The translations under genes and the position numbers were made by a program. Source: Candidatus Caribbeanibacter nitroreducens (GTDB lineage Bacteria; Gemmatimonadota; Gemmatimonadetes; Palauibacterales; Palauibacteraceae). From it: a stretch of 46,640 bases of DNA. Under the pieces are notes generated by a model. It searched no databases. It saw only the letters and a list, made by a program, of their open reading frames with translations, and had not been told where the DNA came from. The stretch covers positions 1 through 46,640 of the forward strand of contig CANPVF010000165.1 of assembly GCA_947581645.1 (NCBI GenBank), in the 5' to 3' direction. This document shows, piece after piece, positions 1 through 6,644 of this stretch; positions within the stretch are counted from its first letter, which is position 1; every line of letters starts with the position of its first letter.

Positions 1-733
1 CCCGTACCACCGCGCGACCCAGCCGGTCGCCGGACCCCGCGGCTCGGACGCTAGCGGTCAGCCGCAGCTCGTCTCCTACGGCAACCGCGGAGCCCAGGAC
101 GGCGTAGCGCGCCCCCACGCCCCGGGCCACAGTCAGGGCCTCCGCGGTGCTGACCGGCCGGTCGAGGCGACCGCCCTGCTCCCACCGGGCGAATACCGTT
201 CGACCGGGTATGACGCGGAGGCCGGCGGCACCGTCCAGGCCGGGGTTTAGAAGCGACACCATCCCGTCCCGCCACTCCTCCGCCCCGGAGCCGGAGACCT
301 GGAACGGAAGCACCGCCACCGTGCCCTCGGTCACATCCGGGCTCTCGCCTCCGCCGCCGGTTAGGTACCAACCACCCGTCACGGCCGCGGCGATCAGCCC
401 GAGCGCCACCAGCACCTTGTAGCCGGTGCGGACGCCACCTCCGGCCTCGGCGGACTGCTGCGCTGACGGCTCAGGTTCCGCGGTGCGCCGCATCCCCTCC
501 GGCGTCCGTTCGAAGGCCCACGCCAGGACCACGGCCAGCGGGAAGCCCGTCGCCACCAGGACGATGACGAGGGTAACAGTCCAGGACGGTAGCCCCAGGC
601 GAACGAAGGTGAGATCGGCCACCTGGATCAGGACGAAGCCGACCACGGCATAGGTGGCGGCGACCTGGTAGACATTCCGGCGCCGTAGTTCAGCGAAGAA
701 CCGCCGAAGGCGCTGGAAGGGCTTGTCAGCCAT
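1..733 (-). CDS. membrane-anchored TolB-like regulatory protein, C-terminus beyond window edge
   Basis: The frame opens at the ATG at 733 and stays open to base 1, giving 244 codons without a stop. The gene is therefore cut by the window edge. The N-terminus contains RRNVYQVAATYAVVGF followed by two hydrophobic stretches (about residues 22-45 and 49-70). A third hydrophobic segment lies near residues 110-125. After it comes GTVAVLPFQVSGSG, the start of a TolB-N-like fold (about residues 135-240). This arrangement is common in multi-domain proteins of Gemmatimonadota and relatives, where TPR repeats often follow; a cyclase or DNA-binding domain can precede. The role is probably signalling or scaffolding at the inner membrane, but the missing half prevents a firm call. 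Confidence 0.8.
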   Translation of the reverse strand, partial: MADKPFQRLRRFFAELRRRNVYQVAATYAVVGFVLIQVADLTFVRLGLPSWTVTLVIVLVATGFPLAVVLAWAFERTPEGMRRTAEPEPSAQQSAEAGGGVRTGYKVLVALGLIAAAVTGGWYLTGGGGESPDVTEGTVAVLPFQVSGSGAEEWRDGMVSLLNPGLDGAAGLRVIPGRTVFARWEQGGRLDRPVSTAEALTVARGVGARYAVLGSAVAVGDELRLTASVRAAGSGDRLGRAVVR

Positions 734-969
734 CGGGCTCAGGCCGGCCGTGGGGAAGAGAGCCGGTCGCCGCGTGTGTCCGTACGGTCAAGGGCATTGG
801 TGCGAGACGCAAGGAGGCGGGCGGCTCCGGGCCGTCGAGAACGTCGGCCGCGGCGGGCTCCGATCCGGTAACAGTGTGATCTAGTTGTTCGCAACGTACC
901 GGAACACACATACTGTCGTATCCTTTGCTACCGACACTTCGCGCATCCGACTGACAGCGAGGGAACAGC

Positions 970-1866
970 ATGCTCCGTCGAATCTTCATACCGGCGGTAC
1001 TCGTCTCTCTCCTCGCCGCTCATCCAAGTCCGGCGCAAGAGGGATCAGCCAGCGGACCCCCCGTCATCGACATCACGGCCGTCGACTACGCCTTTCAGGC
1101 CCCGGACTCGATTCCGTCCGGTTGGGTCACGCTGCGCATGGCGAATCAAGGTGAGGAGCAGCACCACTTCCACGTATATCGTCTTCCGGACGGCCGGACG
1201 CACGCGGAATTCCTTGGGGCGTTTATGAGCCCAGCGGACAGCATGCGAGATTTGTTCGCGGCCGGCCAGGGTGAGCGCGCCAGGAAGCTGGCAATGACGT
1301 CCGTACCTGACTGGGCTCACCCCGCAAACATGACGGTCCGGGGAGGCGTCGGGGCGGTGGCGCCCGGCGCGACCGGACGGGTCAGCGTGAGGCTGGCACC
1401 TGGTCGCTACGTTCTTGCCTGCGTGATTCGCTCGCCGAGTGGAGTACCACATTACGTGAACGGCATGATCCGGGGACTCACCGTCTCCGAGGCATCAAAC
1501 AGCGGAGAGCCACCCGTGGCGGACCTCACGATGCGAGCCTCCGGGTGGGAGCTGACAGTGGAGGGCGACTTCACGTCCGGGACGAACACCGTCCGATTCG
1601 TCGTTGATAGCATTCCGGACGTGCCGGACAGCACCCGTACCGCGTGGCTCGCCCGCCTGGATTCGACCACGAGCGCCGAGGATCTGGCAGACTGGATCCA
1701 GAAGGGAACCACTCTCCCGGCGCCGGCGCCGTTCGTCGGTGGCTTCGAGTACTATCCGGCGAGCGATCCCATCTACTTCACGGTCGACCTGGAGCCGGGC
1801 CGTCACGGCCTCATCTGGGGCTATCGAGGTGAAAATATCGAGACGATGGAATTCGTGGTGAAATGA
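970..1866 (+). CDS. secreted cupredoxin-like protein, function unknown
   Basis: This 298-residue protein starts with a signal peptide ending near AHPSPAQ (residue about 23). The frame begins at ATG 970 with GAGGGAACAGC just upstream. Two beta-rich halves can be seen. The first (about 35-165) holds EEQHHFHVYRLPDG and GRYVLACVIRS, which resemble cupredoxin strands. The second (about 175-298) ends in GRHGLIWGYRGENIETMEF. The clustered histidines could bind a metal, but a complete His-Cys-His-Met copper site is not evident. Base composition is noticeably less GC-rich than in the rest of the window, which fits an accessory gene. It stands alone between the TolB-like gene and the phage remnant. Confidence 0.75.
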   Translation: MLRRIFIPAVLVSLLAAHPSPAQEGSASGPPVIDITAVDYAFQAPDSIPSGWVTLRMANQGEEQHHFHVYRLPDGRTHAEFLGAFMSPADSMRDLFAAGQGERARKLAMTSVPDWAHPANMTVRGGVGAVAPGATGRVSVRLAPGRYVLACVIRSPSGVPHYVNGMIRGLTVSEASNSGEPPVADLTMRASGWELTVEGDFTSGTNTVRFVVDSIPDVPDSTRTAWLARLDSTTSAEDLADWIQKGTTLPAPAPFVGGFEYYPASDPIYFTVDLEPGRHGLIWGYRGENIETMEFVVK

Positions 1867-2046
1867 ATTGAGTTCGGTAGACGGAAGTTCGGTCACGGTC
1901 TGCCTGAGTACGCGGATCTTGAGTATCCGATAGCCGCGGGTCCTTCCAAGGCCCAACGGCTTGAAGTGGTCAGCTCAGCGCCGGACTCCGCTAGTGACCG
2001 GTCATCAGTGCTCACTTCCGCCTCCGGAGATCGCGGGAGGTAGTCG

Positions 2047-2361
2047 ATGGAGGTAGACCAGAAGCAGTTGGCAGACGCGTTCGGCATCAGCACCCGTACC
2101 ATCAGGTCGTGGCAGAGGGACAGGATGCCGGCCCAGGGATGGCGGAAGAAGCGGAGATACGACACCGGGGACTGCATGTCGTCGTACGTGGCCGAGCGCC
2201 GCGGCGGAGCGTCATCACCGCTCCGTCCCGGCCTCTCCGTGGTCCTGCGGAACGCGCCCGGGAGGAGTCGAACCCCCAACCTACGGATCCGAAGTCCGTC
2301 GCTCTATCCAATTGAGCTACGGGCGCAGAGCGAACTGAACCTGCTCGTCCGCGGACTCTGA
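2047..2361 (+). pseudogene. remnant of phage terminase small subunit (Nu1-like winged HTH)
   Basis: The frame starts at ATG 2047 with a good GGGAGG site 6 bases upstream. Its first 55 residues or so contain KQLADAFGISTRTIRSWQ and RYDTGDCMSSYVAERR. That is the MerR-like DNA-recognition helix and following segment of Nu1/GpA-type terminase small subunits. After about base 2210 the reading frame no longer looks like the family and runs antisense through the tRNA-Arg gene to a stop at 2361. Intact relatives continue with long helices that are missing here. I read it as the surviving 5' end of a phage gene. A free-standing small HTH protein is the alternative. Confidence 0.55.
2253..2326 (-). tRNA. 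tRNA-Arg (anticodon UCG)
   Basis: On the minus strand the 74 bases fold into a full cloverleaf. The acceptor stem is GCGCCCG/CGGGCGC, the D stem is GCTC/GAGC, and the anticodon stem ACGGA/TCCGT closes the loop CTTCGGA with anticodon TCG. The T arm carries GGTTCGACTCC. The discriminator base is G, and CCA is not encoded. Its 3' end faces the phage terminase remnant, the usual side for tRNA-targeted integration. Confidence 0.95.
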
Positions 2362-2408
2362 TACAATCGGGACGTCCGGCCGTTCGCCCCGCCGGTCCAG
2401 TGCGGCCA

Positions 2409-2424
2409 CGTCTCCGCGGAGACG
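2409..2424. repeat. 16-bp perfect palindrome, copy 1
   Basis: CGTCTCCGCGGAGACG is its own reverse complement. It is flanked by GCCACG (2405-2410) and CGTGGC (2425-2430), which can extend a cruciform or hairpin. An identical 16-mer occurs at 46121-46136, also between genes. It could be an operator or a processing/termination element. Confidence 0.6.
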
Positions 2425-2446
2425 CGTGGCGGCGCGCCCCCCGTTC

Positions 2447-2481
2447 CCGGCCCCCGAAAGCGCGACTCTGAAGGGGGCCGG
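2447..2481. terminator. GC-rich hairpin downstream of glutaryl-CoA dehydrogenase gene
   Basis: CCGGCCCCC (2447-2455) pairs with GGGGGCCGG (2473-2481) around a 17-base loop. It lies about 180 bases past the end of the minus-strand operon. No U-run follows on either strand, so it is a weak intrinsic terminator at best. Confidence 0.3.
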
Positions 2482-2661
2482 TGTCTGGCCCCCGGCGCGA
2501 CGGCGAGGAGATCCGCGTCGGACGTCAGGCCGACGCTAGCTCCGAGCCCAAAGCTTCGGAGCGCGGAGGGGGCACGGGAGCGGGCGCGCGCTCACCGCCC
2601 TGCCGAGCTCCGAGCCGGAGCCCGGAGCGACGAGGGGACCGGGCCGAACGCCGGAGCCCGC

Positions 2662-3843
2662 TCAGTACGCCGGGATCCCCGTGATGTCCTGGCCCAGGAT
2701 GAGCCCGTGGATGTCGTGGGTGCCCTCGTAGGTGTAGACCGACTCCAGGTTGGCCATGTGCCGCATGGACTGGTACTCCACCAGGATCCCGTTCGCCCCG
2801 AGCAGCCGCCGGGCCTCACGGGCGCACTCGCAGGCCATGTCCACGTTGTTGCGCTTGGCCATGGACACCTGCTGCGGGCGCATCGTGCCCTCGTCCTTGA
2901 GCCGCCCCAGCCGGTAGGCCAGCAGCTGCGCCCTGGTGATGTCGGTGAGCATCTCGGCCAGCCGCGTCTGCTGCAGCTGCGTCCCGGCGATGGGCTCGTC
3001 GTCGAACTGGGTCCGCTCGCCGGCGTAGTCCACGGCCTCCCGGTAGCAGGCCATGGCCGCCCCGCACGCCCCCCAGGCGATGCCGTAGCGGGCCTGGGTC
3101 AGGCACTTGAGGGCGCTCACCAGCCCGTCGCTCTCCGGCAGCAGGTTCTCCTCGGGCACCCGCACGTCCTGCAGGGCGATCTCGCTGGTGTCGGAGGCCA
3201 GCAGCGACAGCTTCCCCTCCTGGTCCTTGCCCGTGTAGCCCTCCCGGTCGGTCTCCACGATGAACCCGCGGATGTCGTCCGGGTCGTCGCCCTCACCGGT
3301 CTTGGCCCAGATCACCGCCACGTCGGCCATGGACCCGTTGGTGATCCACATCTTCGTGCCGTTGATCACCCACTCGTCGCCGTCCTTCCGGGCCCGGGTC
3401 CGCATGCCGCCGGGGTTGGAGCCGAAGTCCGGCTCGGTGAGGCCGAAGCAGCCGATGGCCTCGCCGGAGGCCAGCTTCGGGAGCCACTCCCGCCGCTGCT
3501 CCTCGCTGCCGAACTCGTAGATGGGATACATGACCAGGGCGCCCTGGACGGAGGCGAAGGAGCGGATGCCCGAGTCGCCCCGCTCCAGCTCCTGCATGAT
3601 GAGCCCGTAGGCCACGTTGTTGAGGCCGGCGCAGCCGTACTCCTGCGGGAGGTTCGCCCCGTAGAAGCCGAGCTCCGCCATCTCCGGCACGAGCTGGGAG
3701 GGGAACTCGTGCTCGACGTAGTGCTCGTCGATGATGGGCATGACGTTCTCGTCCACCCAGCGGCGGACCATGTCGCGGACCTGCCGCTCCTCGTCGCTGA
3801 GCATGCCGTCGATGTCGAAGTAGTCGACGCCCTCGAAGGACAT
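2662..3843 (-). CDS. gcdH: glutaryl-CoA dehydrogenase
   Basis: The 393-residue protein is a full-length FAD-dependent acyl-CoA dehydrogenase. The GcdH subgroup is shown by RSFASVQGALVMYPIY, GCFGLTEPDFGSNPGG, WITNGSMADVAVIWAK and the C-terminal YEGTHDIHGLILG. Glu373 of that last motif is the catalytic base position. The family oxidises and decarboxylates glutaryl-CoA to crotonyl-CoA, passing electrons to ETF. The ATG at 3843 is preceded by GGGAG 5 bases upstream. It is the last gene of the minus-strand run from 8888 and follows the zinc-ribbon gene after 72 bases. Its presence implies catabolism of lysine, tryptophan or glutarate, or of 2-oxoadipate. Confidence 0.93.
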   Translation of the reverse strand: MSFEGVDYFDIDGMLSDEERQVRDMVRRWVDENVMPIIDEHYVEHEFPSQLVPEMAELGFYGANLPQEYGCAGLNNVAYGLIMQELERGDSGIRSFASVQGALVMYPIYEFGSEEQRREWLPKLASGEAIGCFGLTEPDFGSNPGGMRTRARKDGDEWVINGTKMWITNGSMADVAVIWAKTGEGDDPDDIRGFIVETDREGYTGKDQEGKLSLLASDTSEIALQDVRVPEENLLPESDGLVSALKCLTQARYGIAWGACGAAMACYREAVDYAGERTQFDDEPIAGTQLQQTRLAEMLTDITRAQLLAYRLGRLKDEGTMRPQQVSMAKRNNVDMACECAREARRLLGANGILVEYQSMRHMANLESVYTYEGTHDIHGLILGQDITGIPAY

Positions 3844-3915
3844 GGGGTCTCCCGTCGGTTGTTCGTTGGTGTTCGGGACTTCAGCCGCGCCGTGGCCGGA
3901 ACGGCCGGCGCGGGC

Positions 3916-4242
3916 TCACTCCGGGCGGTTCACCCGCTGCCACCGGATCCACCCCTTCATGACCTCCCGCCCGAGCCGGAAGCCCAGGTAGTAGGCGGCG
4001 CCCAGGGGGAGGAGCCACGCGTACCAGGGGAAGTAGCTGAACTGGCTGTCCAGGAGGATCCACCCGGCGAAGGGGAGCACCACCAGGAGGGCGATGACGT
4101 GGGCCCGCCCGGTGATGCGCTTCCGGAGCCCCTCCTGGCACTCCTCGCACCAGTGGTACTGGTCCAGCTCCGAGAGGGGCTTCGGCTCGCCGCAGGAGCG
4201 ACAGACCTGGTCGCCCGTGCCGGCGTCAAACCCGGACGGCAC
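3916..4242 (-). CDS. small zinc-ribbon membrane protein
   Basis: This 108-residue protein begins with a CxxC pair (CRSC, about residues 14-17) and a second pair (CEEC, about 32-35), which make a zinc ribbon. Two hydrophobic segments follow (about 48-64 and 73-89), and the tail is basic (RLGREVMKGWIRWQR). Its start overlaps the end of the dehydrogenase gene by 17 bases, so translation is probably coupled. The four cysteines and two membrane spans suggest an inner-membrane protein with its ribbon in the cytoplasm. I do not recognise a named family, and no function is claimed. Confidence 0.75.
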   Translation of the reverse strand: MPSGFDAGTGDQVCRSCGEPKPLSELDQYHWCEECQEGLRKRITGRAHVIALLVVLPFAGWILLDSQFSYFPWYAWLLPLGAAYYLGFRLGREVMKGWIRWQRVNRPE

Positions 4243-5260
4243 CGCTCTCCACCTCGGCGATCACGGCGTCGGCGAACTCCTCGGTGGTGGCGTCGCCGCC
4301 CAGGTCCGGAGTCCGCACCTCTCCCCGGTCCAGCACCGATCGGATGGAGGATCGGATCCGCTCCGCCATCTCGGCCTCGTCCAGGTGATCGAGCATCAGA
4401 CAGGCGGCCAGGATCTGGGCCGTCGGGTTGGCGACGCCCTCGCCGGCGATGTCCGGCGCCGAGCCGTGGACGGGCTCGAAGATGGCGGCGTCCTCGCCGA
4501 TGTTCGCCCCCGGGGCGAAGCCCAGCCCGCCGATGAGGCCGGCGACCTGATCCGAGAGGATGTCGCCGAACATGTTCTCGGTGACCAGGACGTCGAACTG
4601 GTAGGGATCCACCACCAGCTGCATCGCCGTGTTGTCGACGATCTTGTCCTCGAACTCGATCTGCCCCTCGTACTCCTCGGCCACCTGCCGGCCCACCTCG
4701 AGGAACAGCCCCTGGGTGCACTTCAGGATGTTCGCCTTGTGGACCAGGGTGACCTTGTCGCGGTCGTGGTCCAGGGCGTACTCGAAGGCGTAGCGGACGA
4801 TGCGCTCCGAGGCGAAGCGGGTGATGAGCATCACCGACTCGGCCACGGCCTTCGGGTCGTCCTCCATGCCGATGTAGTGCTCGATCCCGGCGTAGAGGCC
4901 CTCGGTGTTCTCGCGGACGATGACCAGGTCGATGTCGTCGTAGCGTCCGCCGGACATCATGGACCGGGCCGGTCGCAGGTTCGCGTACAGGTCGAACTCC
5001 TGCCGCATCGCCACGTTGATCGACCGGAAGCCGGCTCCCACCGGCGTGGTGAGCGGCCCCTTCAGGGCCAGGCGTCGGTCCCGGATGGACTGCAGCGTCT
5101 CGGCCGGCAGGGGATCCATGCCCTGCTCCGTGGCCGTGACGCCGGCGATGTGCCGGTCCCACTCGGCCTCGAAGCCGGCGGCCTCGAGGACGCGCACCGT
5201 GGCGTCGGTGATGGTCGGTCCGATCCCGTCTCCGGGGACGAGCGTGATCTCGTGTGCCAT
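4226..5260 (-). CDS. NAD-dependent isocitrate/homoisocitrate/isopropylmalate-type dehydrogenase
   Basis: The 344-residue enzyme has the beta-decarboxylating dehydrogenase hallmarks: LVPGDGIGP at the start, the substrate loop LYANLRPARS, DLVIVRENTEGLYAGIEH, and the metal-binding DVLVTENMFGDILSD. The cofactor region is EPVHGSAPDIAG. ENTEGLYAG favours isocitrate or homoisocitrate over isopropylmalate. Its neighbours, an HCS/LeuA-like synthase upstream and glutaryl-CoA dehydrogenase downstream, leave open a 2-oxoadipate route. Ordinary TCA isocitrate dehydrogenase is the simplest reading. The ATG at 5260 has GGAG five bases upstream. Confidence 0.9.
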   Translation of the reverse strand: MAHEITLVPGDGIGPTITDATVRVLEAAGFEAEWDRHIAGVTATEQGMDPLPAETLQSIRDRRLALKGPLTTPVGAGFRSINVAMRQEFDLYANLRPARSMMSGGRYDDIDLVIVRENTEGLYAGIEHYIGMEDDPKAVAESVMLITRFASERIVRYAFEYALDHDRDKVTLVHKANILKCTQGLFLEVGRQVAEEYEGQIEFEDKIVDNTAMQLVVDPYQFDVLVTENMFGDILSDQVAGLIGGLGFAPGANIGEDAAIFEPVHGSAPDIAGEGVANPTAQILAACLMLDHLDEAEMAERIRSSIRSVLDRGEVRTPDLGGDATTEEFADAVIAEVESGAVRV

Positions 5261-5306
5261 GTCGCTCCGTCTATGCGGTCTGTCGTGTGCGGACTGTGGG
5301 TGCGGA

Positions 5307-5894
5307 CTACTGCTCGACGAACTGCTCGCTGTACTCGTACTGCGTGTGATCCTCGCCGTAGCCGACGAGGTCCTCCAGGTACCCGGGCTTCTCCGTTCCC
5401 TCCTTGCGCGCCCGGACCACGTGGGCCTTCGCCTCCCTCCAGGTCACGCTCGTGAGCTCGTCGCGGCGCAGCATGGCCCGGGCGATCTCGGTGCCGTCCG
5501 GCGTGACCGTCCGGACGCGCACCGCCGCCACGCCGTTCCACTCCTGGAAGATCTCCTGGGTCTGGGGCGAGAAGGCGTAGATGTAGGGCCCGACCCGTGC
5601 CCACAGGCTGCCGCCGCGGCGCAGCTGGTCGGGGTCCTGGGTGGCCTCGACGTCCACCACGTTGCCCTCGAGGCCGACCTCGGTGCGCTCGCCGTACAGG
5701 CCCTCGAGCTCCGACGGGGCGGGCAGCTCGAGCTCCTGCTCGGGCTGGCACCCCACGGCGGCCAGCAGAACGGCCAGGACCCCGACGACCGCCGTGACCC
5801 TGCCGGGGGACGCGGGGAGGACACCCGCGCTCGGGTCAGTCCATCGGCGGGCCCAGTCGCGGGTTCGCTGGAGAGCTGTCGGAATGATTCGCAT
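5307..5894 (-). CDS. putative lipoprotein of unknown function
   Basis: This 195-residue protein has a basic N-terminus and a hydrophobic run VVGVLAVLLAAVGC with a lipobox cysteine near residue 49. The N-region before the hydrophobic core is unusually long, so the true start may be later, but no better ATG/GTG with an SD is visible. The mature part is mixed alpha/beta with acidic stretches and ends YSEQFVEQ. It sits between the exported protein gene (60-base gap) and the dehydrogenase gene (46-base gap) in the same direction. It shows no recognised catalytic motif. Confidence 0.7.
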   Translation of the reverse strand: MRIIPTALQRTRDWARRWTDPSAGVLPASPGRVTAVVGVLAVLLAAVGCQPEQELELPAPSELEGLYGERTEVGLEGNVVDVEATQDPDQLRRGGSLWARVGPYIYAFSPQTQEIFQEWNGVAAVRVRTVTPDGTEIARAMLRRDELTSVTWREAKAHVVRARKEGTEKPGYLEDLVGYGEDHTQYEYSEQFVEQ

Positions 5895-5954
5895 CCGTGG
5901 TGCGCCGTCCGCCGTCGATTCGAGTTCGAGAGAACATCGTTCCGGGGAACACGG

Positions 5955-6644
5955 TCAGGGCGCCGCCCCCTCGGCCAGCCGCGCGGCCAGGGTGGCCAGC
6001 AGGGCCGGCGAGTCCCGGGGGGCGCGCCCGCCGTAGAGCGTGCCGCGCCACATGACCAGGCCCCTCCGGATGTCCACCAGCGCCATGTCCAGCGCGGCCC
6101 GGCCTGTGGTACCTGCCTCCGCCCCTCCCGGTCCCGCAGCCGAGTCCGGGGACGGGGTCGTATCGCCGGCGCTCGCCGCCGTCGAGTCGGGCTCCCACCC
6201 CAGCGTCAGCGGAACCATCATGTACCGCGTGTCGAACAGCGCCGAGATCCTCCGGAGCTGTCCGTGCAGGGGCGCCGGAACCCGGTCCCCCTTCACGGTT
6301 CCCTGCAGGAGCGAGGCGGCCACCCGCCGGGGCTCCACGCCCAGCGTGGGATTCCGGGCCGCCAGGTCCACGATCTCCTGCGGAGTGTGCCAGTCGGCGG
6401 CACCGGGGCCCAGCTCCTCGAAGGCGAACTGGATCTCCGCGTTCACCTGCTCGAGCAGGGCACCTCGGCTGGAGGCTCCGGCCGGCCACGCCCCCGACGG
6501 GAGCGGCGCCGCCGACTGCACGGGCAGCAGCACGACGGGCACCCCGCCGGGCAGGCTCGGCACGCCGCCGGCGCCCTGCTGCGCCCGGGCGGCGGACGGG
6601 ACGGCCAGGGCCAGGAGAGCAGCAAGAAGAACGCCGCGCTTCAG
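5955..6644 (-). CDS. exported protein of unknown function (CTG start)
   Basis: The mature protein follows a clear signal peptide, MKRGVLLAALLALAVPSA. Its only well-placed start is CTG at 6644-6642, which overlaps the TGA of the upstream synthase as CTGA and has GGGAGGG four bases upstream. There is no ATG, GTG or TTG in frame near it. The 229-residue product contains GVPVVLLPVQS, FAFEELGPGA, a Thr/Ser/Pro/Gly-rich insert (about 150-180) and LVDIRRGLVMWRG, which recalls periplasmic proteins carrying TolB-like N-terminal strands. Function is unknown; translational coupling to the synthase gene is inferred from the overlap. Confidence 0.75.
   Translation of the reverse strand: MKRGVLLAALLALAVPSAARAQQGAGGVPSLPGGVPVVLLPVQSAAPLPSGAWPAGASSRGALLEQVNAEIQFAFEELGPGAADWHTPQEIVDLAARNPTLGVEPRRVAASLLQGTVKGDRVPAPLHGQLRRISALFDTRYMMVPLTLGWEPDSTAASAGDTTPSPDSAAGPGGAEAGTTGRAALDMALVDIRRGLVMWRGTLYGGRAPRDSPALLATLAARLAEGAAP

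Larger units (their letters stand above)
2327..2661. other. 335-base intergenic stretch with palindrome and hairpin, no gene recognised
   Basis: No convincing coding frame is present between the tRNA-Arg 5' end and the stop of the acyl-CoA dehydrogenase gene. The stretch contains TGATACAAT (2359-2367), which reads as an extended -10 element on the plus strand. It also contains a perfect 16-bp palindrome (2409-2424) and a GC-rich hairpin (2447-2481). It may hold a small RNA or only the tRNA promoter and terminator-like elements. Confidence 0.5.

Noticed and set aside
885-924. Promoter for the cupredoxin-like gene (TTGTTC with TACTGT or TATCCT)
   Set aside because: Spacings are 20 bases or lack a matching -35, so a promoter could not be placed with confidence.
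2707-4536. 609-codon plus-strand frame opposite gcdH and the dehydrogenase
   Set aside because: Antisense shadow; the minus-strand proteins are full length with catalytic motifs.
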